Origin: Balneolia bacterium
GTDB taxonomy: Bacteria; Bacteroidota; Rhodothermia; Balneolales; Cyclonatronaceae
Assembly (NCBI GenBank): GCA_003567135.1
Contig: PXAI01000016.1
Coordinates: forward strand, 1-8,011
Reading direction: 5' to 3'
DNA length: 8,011 nucleotides
Position numbers and translations under genes: made by a program. How positions within the stretch are numbered: the first letter of the stretch is position 1; each line of letters begins with the position of its first letter. This document shows, one piece after another, positions 1 to 6,700 of the stretch. The notes below the pieces were generated by a model. That model did no database searches and had not been told where the DNA came from. It saw only the letters and a list, made by a program, of their open reading frames with translations.

Positions 1-1469
1 CGCACTTTGTAAATATCCGTCTGGTTCAGGTTCGGATTAGCGAGCACGCTGTAATTTTCACGATACCTGTTCAGTTCTACACGCGGGCCACGATCTGATG
101 CAAACAGCACCGATTGCGAATCATTACTCCACGAGGGATCTTTATCACTGAAAACGTCATTCGTCAGATTCAGGAATTCGCCACTTTCCAGATTATAGAC
201 ATAAATATTCACAAACGAGCCATCGGTACCCTGAAACGCGAGTTTTTCGCCATCCGGCGACCACGAAACTGATCCTATGGAACTGAGTGAAGGGAAATCT
301 ATTTTCTTAACATCTCTCGTGTTATAATCTACAATAGCGATATCATTTCGGCCTCGTGAGGTACTTGAAAGCACAACTTGGCGACCGTCGGGCGACCACG
401 AAAGGTTTGGCCTCAGGATATTCAACTCTTCAAAATCGACGTTCTCTTCACCGCGAATCAGTGTTTTGATTTTTTCGCCGGTTATCGCGTTGATAACCAC
501 AACATCAAAAAATCCCCTACGATTGGTGATCATCGCAATTCGGTCGCCCTGTGGTGATAGCGCCGGACTGGTATTGTATGATCCCCGAAAACGATCTTCG
601 GTAGCGTTGAACGCAATTTCTTTCAGATTTTCACGATCCGCAATTTCCGGCCAGTAGCGTTTTCTCAGCCAGTCTTTCCACCGTTCTGAAAGCTCGGGAA
701 TGGTAAGGCCAAGCGACTGCCGCATTGCAAGCTGATAATTTCTGGTCTGGCGTGTACGTTGCAGAATTTCGGGGATTTTCTCACGCCCGTATTCCTGAAC
801 GATGTAATCCCAAACCGACTGCCCTCCGCGATAGGCAAAAAATCCGCTCAAAAACTGAATCGGCGCGAGATAATCATTTATAATCGCATCCCGGATAAAC
901 ATATCGGACTGCGTATCCCAGCCAAGTGCGGTGTATTCGGCAAGACCTTCTTCAAACCAGAGCGGAAAAATCCGCTGCCCTTCCGCAACCAGCATCTGAA
1001 TTGTTCCACCGTAATACATATCGTTGACCATCGCGTGCACCAGCTCGTGATGCAGAACGCGCCGGAAATCCGAGTAATTCGCCATAAACGGCATGGTGAT
1101 CCTGTTTTTAAAAAGGTCTGTCACTCCGCCTATTCCCTGTGCATTGACAGGAAGCGGAACCACGTTTGTTTGTGAAAACGCGGCATGAGAATCGTAAATG
1201 ATCACCCTGATCCGGTCGTTCAGTTCATGGTCAAAATCAGTTTGCAACTGCCTGTATGCGGCCTCAAGACTGAATGCCGTAAACTCAGCCATGTAGTAAT
1301 TTCTTGAGTCATAGTAGTAAATATCAAAGTGTTCGGATTTGATGATACGCCAGTCGAATGTATCATACTGAACACGATTCTGACCAAAGAAAAAAGCCTG
1401 ACTGAAAGCATTTTGAAGCGGAAATAGCGCCAAAAACAGAATTAAAACGAGGCTGCGGAAATTAAACAT
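1..1469 (-). CDS. Exported gluzincin-type metallopeptidase (peptidase MA-like) fused to a TolB-like PD40 beta-propeller, C-terminus cut by window edge
   Basis: The minus-strand frame stays open from an ATG at 1469 to the left edge, giving 489 residues without a stop. Residues 1-25 look like a Sec signal peptide: a short basic start, a hydrophobic core (LVLILFLALFPL), then a probable cut near AFSQA. Residues about 40-275 resemble the peptidase MA family. The zinc motif HELVH lies at 141-145 (H141, E142, H145), and WFEEGLAEY at 171-179 supplies the likely third ligand, E174. PD40/TolB-like blades follow, with SPQGDRIA (305-312), WSPDGRQVV (358-366), WSPDGEKLAF (403-412) and a weaker WSNDSQSVLF (447-456). 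The product should be periplasmic or outer-membrane associated. Substrate and role are unknown. The start is supported by the signal peptide directly after it, although no clear Shine-Dalgarno site precedes it. Related long proteins sometimes end in an outer-membrane barrel, which cannot be checked here. The family call is firm; the function is open. Confidence 0.88.
   Translation of the reverse strand, partial: MFNFRSLVLILFLALFPLQNAFSQAFFFGQNRVQYDTFDWRIIKSEHFDIYYYDSRNYYMAEFTAFSLEAAYRQLQTDFDHELNDRIRVIIYDSHAAFSQTNVVPLPVNAQGIGGVTDLFKNRITMPFMANYSDFRRVLHHELVHAMVNDMYYGGTIQMLVAEGQRIFPLWFEEGLAEYTALGWDTQSDMFIRDAIINDYLAPIQFLSGFFAYRGGQSVWDYIVQEYGREKIPEILQRTRQTRNYQLAMRQSLGLTIPELSERWKDWLRKRYWPEIADRENLKEIAFNATEDRFRGSYNTSPALSPQGDRIAMITNRRGFFDVVVINAITGEKIKTLIRGEENVDFEELNILRPNLSWSPDGRQVVLSSTSRGRNDIAIVDYNTRDVKKIDFPSLSSIGSVSWSPDGEKLAFQGTDGSFVNIYVYNLESGEFLNLTNDVFSDKDPSWSNDSQSVLFASDRGPRVELNRYRENYSVLANPNLNQTDIYKV
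1035..1049 (-). other. HExxH zinc-binding and catalytic motif of the peptidase domain
   Basis: These codons read H-E-L-V-H (residues 141-145 of the left-edge gene). In gluzincins the two histidines bind zinc and the glutamate is the general base. The third ligand, a glutamate in an EGLAEY context, is encoded about 85 bases further on, at 950-948. All three ligand positions are intact, so the domain is predicted to be catalytically competent rather than a degenerate relic. Confidence 0.85.
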
Positions 1470-1540
1470 ATTCTAAAACTGGTCGGTCTGGATTTAGTGG
1501 GGATGACTCTTAAACGCTCCCGGGCTGCATATCGTGCCTG
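1470..1540. other. Intergenic gap between rnr and the peptidase/propeller gene
   Basis: This 71-nt non-coding spacer lies between the rnr stop codon and the next start. Read on the minus strand it contains a CCCGGG palindrome and, just before the ATG, an A/T-richer stretch (CCAGTTTTAGAAT). I see no GC-rich hairpin followed by a T-run, so no intrinsic terminator, and no convincing Shine-Dalgarno site or Bacteroidota-type TAnnTTTG promoter box. A weak promoter cannot be excluded. The spacing permits either read-through from rnr or separate initiation. Confidence 0.6.
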
Positions 1541-3691
1541 CTAGTTGGCAAGCTGAAAATCGATCTGACGCAGCTCAGGATTTGTGGAAACAACTTTTAC
1601 CTTTAACTCACTTCCAAGGATATAAGTTCTGCCGCGATTACGGCCTGTAAGGCAATGTCGTTTCTCGTCGTAAATATAGTAATCGTCGTCCAGATCACTA
1701 ATGCGAATCATGCCTTCGCAGTAGTTATCCTTCAACAATACGTAAATACCATTTTCTGTAACGCCGCTTACCACGCCTTCAAATATCTCGCCAATTCGGG
1801 ATGACATATACTCAACCTGCTTCAGTTTGATGGAGGCGCGCTCGGCGGTTACGGCCATTTTTTCGCGCTCGCTGCAGTGTGTGCCGAGATCCTTCAAATC
1901 GCTGTATTTGTATGATGGCAGCGATGATGAGTATTTCTTCAGCAGGCGGTGAACGATCACATCCGGATAGCGGCGGATCGGGCTGGTAAAGTGCGCGTAG
2001 TGGCGGAAGCCCAGGCCGAAGTGGCCGATATTTTGCGGGCTGTACTCCGCTTTTGCCATCGAGCGAAGGATGAGATCGTTGATGGTGTATTCCATCGACT
2101 TTCCCTTCACCTGCTCAAGCACTTCATTAATCTGGCGTGCGCCGATGTTATTCTTGTTTACTTTAAACTGAATTCCAACTGTTCCGAGCATTTCGGCAAC
2201 CTGACCCAAACGCTCCATATTCGGCTTGTCGTGAATACGGTAGAAAAACGGGAACAACTCTTTGTCTTTTTTCTTGCCGCTGTTTTTTCTCATCGCGTCG
2301 ATGTGTTCGGCCACCGTGCGGTTTGCCAGAAGCATACATTCCTCAATCAGACGATGCGCCTTGAGCTGCTTCTTTACAATCACATCCACCGGCTTGCCTT
2401 CATCATCCAGCACAAAACGGGGCTCAGGAGTGTGGAGGTCAATCGCGTTTTCACGGAACCGTTTTTCAGTGAGCGTATCCGTTAGTTTAACAAGTTTTTG
2501 TATCGGATCGGAAAGCTGCTTGTGCTTCTTCCCTTCAATAATTTCCTGCGCCTCTTCGTACGTCAGGCGGAATTTTGAGTGGATGACGGTTTCGTCGATG
2601 CTGTAATCGACCACCTGGCCGTCCGGCGTTACTTCCATAAAGCAGCTGTAGGTCAGCTTGTCCTCTTTCGGACGCAAACTGCACACGCCGTTACTCAGTT
2701 TTTCGGGCAGCATCGGAATCACGCGGTCAACGAGATAGACGCTCGTGGCGCGGTCGCGGGCTTCATCGTCAAGGGGGATTCCGCGCTGCATGTAGTGCGT
2801 AACGTCGGCAATGTGCACCCCGAGGTAGTAATTCCCGTTATCCATCATGCTTAGGCTCAGCGCATCATCGAAATCTTTGGCATCGACGGGATCAATCGTA
2901 AAAACGAGTTCTTTCCGCAGATCCTTCCGCTTTTTCACTTCTGCCTCGGGAACATCCCAGGAAATTTTTTCGCAAAAATCTTCTGCTTCTTTGCTGAACG
3001 TGCTCTTCAGCTGATTATCCGCAAGGATGGACAAAATCTCGGCATCGTTCGATCCTTTTTCCCCGAGCACATCCACAACCTCAGCTTCCGGCAGATATTT
3101 GGGATGAACCCACTCCATCAGCTGAAATACGACCTTATCGTTAGTTTTGGCGTTTTTTGTGTTTTTGGGATGCACAAAAAACGGAATATGTGCCGATTTC
3201 TCATCCGGCTCTATTACGTAAGATTTCCTGGTTTCCTGACGAAATGTTCCAACATACAATGAGCGTCCGCGCTTTACAATATCCAGAACTTTCCCTTCGA
3301 GCCTGCCCCGGTTGTCTTTGCCGGTTATACGGATTGTAACAGTGTCGCCGGGCAGCGCAAGGCCGAGCCGCTTTCGGTTTATGCGGATATCACTTTCGTA
3401 GCCCTCAACGGTTACGAATCCGGTTCCGTGGCGGTTAATATCAATAACGCCCTCATTCGAGGCGCGCTTTGTTGTTTCCACTACAAGAACAAGATTTCCC
3501 TTGTTGTCCTCCTGAATTACTTCATTGCGGATCAGTTTTTCGATCGTTTTGTTCAGTGTCCGCCCGTCAGCGCCCGTGGCGTGAATCATAGCGGTGTGAA
3601 GCATATCTCTTGTGACATCAAACTTTTTGTGCCTTCTTAAAAAATCGAGCGTGAATTCTTCCAGCTCTTTTACTTTCTTCTTCTTTCCCAT
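1541..3691 (-). CDS. rnr: Ribonuclease R (3'-5' exoribonuclease, RNB family)
   Basis: This complete 716-aa protein belongs to the RNase II/R family, which degrades RNA processively from the 3' end, including structured RNA, using Mg2+ in the cytoplasm. Domains in order are a winged-helix-like segment (about 10-70), a first cold-shock domain (about 80-142, with HGTGFV), a second (about 145-215), the RNB catalytic domain (about 255-590) and an S1 domain (about 634-712). The catalytic motif TIDPVDAKDFDDA carries the four expected aspartates D267, D273, D275 and D276. SVYLVDRVIPMLPE includes Y319, matching the RNA-clamping tyrosine, and FTSPIRRYPD (568-577) holds the catalytic arginine. The N-terminus is lysine-rich (MGKKKKVK). 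The protein ends about four residues after the S1 domain, so it lacks the long basic tail of the 813-aa E. coli enzyme. The ATG is supported by an AAGGA site 5 nt upstream. The gene starts 27 nt after tamB, so co-transcription is likely. Confidence 0.97.
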   Translation of the reverse strand: MGKKKKVKELEEFTLDFLRRHKKFDVTRDMLHTAMIHATGADGRTLNKTIEKLIRNEVIQEDNKGNLVLVVETTKRASNEGVIDINRHGTGFVTVEGYESDIRINRKRLGLALPGDTVTIRITGKDNRGRLEGKVLDIVKRGRSLYVGTFRQETRKSYVIEPDEKSAHIPFFVHPKNTKNAKTNDKVVFQLMEWVHPKYLPEAEVVDVLGEKGSNDAEILSILADNQLKSTFSKEAEDFCEKISWDVPEAEVKKRKDLRKELVFTIDPVDAKDFDDALSLSMMDNGNYYLGVHIADVTHYMQRGIPLDDEARDRATSVYLVDRVIPMLPEKLSNGVCSLRPKEDKLTYSCFMEVTPDGQVVDYSIDETVIHSKFRLTYEEAQEIIEGKKHKQLSDPIQKLVKLTDTLTEKRFRENAIDLHTPEPRFVLDDEGKPVDVIVKKQLKAHRLIEECMLLANRTVAEHIDAMRKNSGKKKDKELFPFFYRIHDKPNMERLGQVAEMLGTVGIQFKVNKNNIGARQINEVLEQVKGKSMEYTINDLILRSMAKAEYSPQNIGHFGLGFRHYAHFTSPIRRYPDVIVHRLLKKYSSSLPSYKYSDLKDLGTHCSEREKMAVTAERASIKLKQVEYMSSRIGEIFEGVVSGVTENGIYVLLKDNYCEGMIRISDLDDDYYIYDEKRHCLTGRNRGRTYILGSELKVKVVSTNPELRQIDFQLAN

Positions 3692-3696
3692 TCGGG

Positions 3697-3701
3697 TCCT
3701 T
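3697..3701 (-). promoter_or_regulatory. Ribosome binding site of rnr
   Basis: The minus strand reads AAAAGGACCCGA directly before the ATG at 3691. This gives an AAGGA Shine-Dalgarno core with a 5-nt spacer. It fixes the rnr start and lies in the 27-nt gap after the tamB stop codon, which fits translation from a shared transcript. Confidence 0.7.
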
Positions 3702-3718
3702 TTAATTGTTCAATTCGT

Positions 3719-6700
3719 TTATTCTGCCTGTTCAGCCTGATCTTCGTCCGGTTCCGGATCGGCATCCTGCGCGGCAGCTTCTTCTGTGCCTCCGCTTCTG
3801 CGGCCAACCAGCCGACCGACCGATCCGGTAACTCTTCGTCTCAGTTCAGACCATGTATTGTACTGAATTCTGGCCTCAAACCCTACACCGCTGACGCTTT
3901 CGAACTGACCCTGCGTACGCTGGATAAATCCGGGCAGCATAGGATCCTGCCTGTAAAAAACTTCCACCGAAAAGTACTGATTTATGCGATACGTTACATC
4001 AAAATCCCCGATATTGGCCTGCTCGCCCGTTACAATGCCTTCCCTGCGCAGAATCAGGCGGTCGTCAAAGAGCCGAAGCGCAATTCCAAGATCAGCCTGA
4101 TCCAACCCGGAAAGCGTCAGATCGATATCCAGATTACTGATGTTGCTGTTCAGCAGATTGTTAATTTGTGCCGATAAAAGCGTGTTCAGGCCGATTTGAC
4201 CGGCTGTTTGTGAGAAATTTTCGCCGCCGAGGTTGGGATCGGGCGAGAAGTTTCCGGTGAACAGAAGCATCGTGGCCTGGAAAAGTTTCTGCTGCGGATC
4301 GCTGTTGAGAACCGAAAGATAGGTTGCGTTCTGCGCGGCGTCCATCGCGCTCGGGAATTCAAAGAAAAAGTCGTTTTCGATGGATTCCAGCGTACCGGTA
4401 ATTTCAAGGATCAGATCCACCGGAACGCGAATAATTTCGTCGCCCTCAGGATCGTAGCCGGGCCGCAGCACAGCAATATTCGGCCTGGCTCGATACGCGG
4501 CGGTGATGTTCACCCTCGTATTCAGCGGCGCACCGTCCAGAATGATGGTTCCGCCGTCGCGCAGGGTAAACCGCTTGGTGAAAATATCTCCACCCACAAA
4601 CTGATACTCTCCCTCGGTAACGTCGAAACGCCCGAACATCTGGAAGTCATCATCCTGCAGGGTTACACGCAGACGCCCCGTTCCGCGCGCATTCATAATT
4701 TCACCGGTAACCTCGTCAAAAATCAGCCTGACCGACATCGGCTGGGATGCCGAAAAGTTCAGATCGAGACGAAATACATCCGTAAAACCGAGATCATCTA
4801 AAACGGTGCGGATAATTTCATCTTCTTCCGGCGTTCTGAAAGCCTGATCAAAACTATCCACAAACTCGATGAAGCGCGACTGCTGGTCAACAGAAGTTTC
4901 ATCCAGTACCGGGATGGAAATCTGGGATGTCGAGGTAAGCCGGATTGTTTCTGTCGTCGAAATAAGCGCCGAGCGGTTGGTTCCGTTCAGATTCACCACG
5001 CCTGTTCCGGAAATATCACCGTAAAACGGGCTGTCGGGATCAAACGAGTTATTCAGGAAATTGAGATTGTTCATCTCCAGCGTGAGGTCGAGTGGCTTCA
5101 CCTCATCGAAATCGTTCAGATCAACATATCCCCGGAAAACGCCGGTTCCGTTTCGGTTATCGCGAACCTGGATATTGTCGAATACAACGCCGTCCTCCCT
5201 GTTCAGCAAAATTGGGCCGTTGAGCGTCAGCTGCGGATTCAGAAATACGGGGCGCGCCAGTACATCAATAACCTCAAACTCTGCGTCGAAATCGAACGTA
5301 TCGCTCCAGGCAGAGAAAAATCCGCTGCCACGAGCGCCGCCTTTAATGTCTTCAAAAATATCGCTGACAATCAGCGGTACAAACCATAAATCGAGTTCCT
5401 TGAAATCGAATTCAAGATGCACAAGCGGGCCGTCGTCTCCCGGCTCACGCGATGCGGGAGTCCGAAAATATCCCTCGGCGGTCATATCCTGTTTTCGACC
5501 CTCAGCCCGTTCAATATATTCGGCATATTTTTCTTCATCTGTTTCCACCGCAAGCGCGATTTCAAAAAGCTCTTCGCCCCCGCTGTATCGGCTGGTGATA
5601 CTCAGGTCACCAACGAGATTTTCGTTGAGCATCAGCTTTTCAGCATGCAAATCCCCGAAAAATGTGGGTGCCGTGCGGATGGTTTGGGATGAAAACACGC
5701 CGTTCACATTTCCGCTGAAGGAAGTCTCGCCACCGATCAGATCGGATATTCTTCCGAGCTGCACATTGCTGAGCAGATAAGTCACTGAATCGGAATCGGT
5801 TTCGCTGAAAACACCGTCCACTAAAATACGTTCATCCACACTTCCAAGTTCGAGCATCGGAATGTGAATTCGGCGGCCGGTATCGATCCGTATTGGCGTC
5901 TGCCGTACATTCTGCCAGGAATACTCATCGTTTCCGACGATAAATTCGTCCACACGAATATCCACGTCGCGCCGGCTGAATACCGTACTCATAGCGAGAT
6001 TAAGCTGGGCATCCTCGCCAAGCAGCGCGTTCATTCGCTGAAGCACAATCGCCTCATCGTACGCATCAATAACCAGATCAGTATTCCTGACGGACCGGCC
6101 GGCGACCAGCATTTCGGCGAAATTAGCGTTTATTCTTGAGCTGAAAAAACCGAACTCATTTCCGGGTTCGAAATTGGAAGTCATCACAAAACTCACGCTG
6201 TCGGCATAGAAATTGTTGATCTCCATGTGATCAGCGAATAGCTCGGTGTTAATGCTCAGCTTTTCACGATCCGACCTGATTTCCATATCAAGGTTTGAAA
6301 CCGTGCGGATTTCTGGGAAACCGGGGAGGAAAACGGCGAGAAGATCAAGATCGTCGATGCGCGCTCGTATGTCCAGGTTGATCTGCTCTTTCAGGGACGG
6401 ATCATAAACAGCAGGTCGATCCAGAATTACCGCATCATCATAGAGGGAGCGATCCTGTACCGTTTTATTCAGCTCTTCAGCCCAGTAATCCAGCGCGAGC
6501 ACAAGTTTGCTGGGGACGATGGAGCCCGTTATTTCTGCTTCCAGAAGCGTTCCGTCAATCCGAAGCGTACGGTATTCCTGATCGGGACTATCCAGATCAA
6601 AGATGATTTCGTGTTCCGCGATGGCGTACTCATTATACATGGATTCACGGAGCTGCACGAAGATATCCCCTTGAAAACGATCCGCACTGAATCCCTGTGT

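Noticed and set aside
759..1175. Plus-strand open frame of 138 codons opposite the peptidase domain
   Set aside because: It is antisense to the HExxH-containing domain, whose conserved motifs show that the minus strand is the coding one.
1220..1411. Minus-strand open frame of 63 codons in another frame
   Set aside because: It lies inside the peptidase gene in a different frame from the signal peptide and zinc motif, and has no features of its own.
1536..1553. Imperfect hairpin (GCTTGC / GCAGGC, 6-nt loop) over the rnr stop codon as a terminator
   Set aside because: The stem is only 6 bp with one G-U pair and is not followed by a run of T on the minus strand, so it does not fit an intrinsic terminator.
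1949..2485. Plus-strand open frame of 178 codons opposite rnr
   Set aside because: It overlaps the highly conserved RNB catalytic region on the other strand, and the translation shows no recognisable family or start signal.
3704..3715. Short palindrome AATTG-AA-CAATT in the tamB-rnr gap
   Set aside because: A 5-bp A/T-rich inverted repeat is expected by chance. It lacks the strength of a terminator and matches no operator I know.
5061..5780. Plus-strand open frame of 239 codons opposite tamB
   Set aside because: Its translation is Ser/Arg-rich low-complexity sequence with no domain-like pattern, and it lies wholly opposite a well-supported TamB frame. It is a shadow of codon bias.
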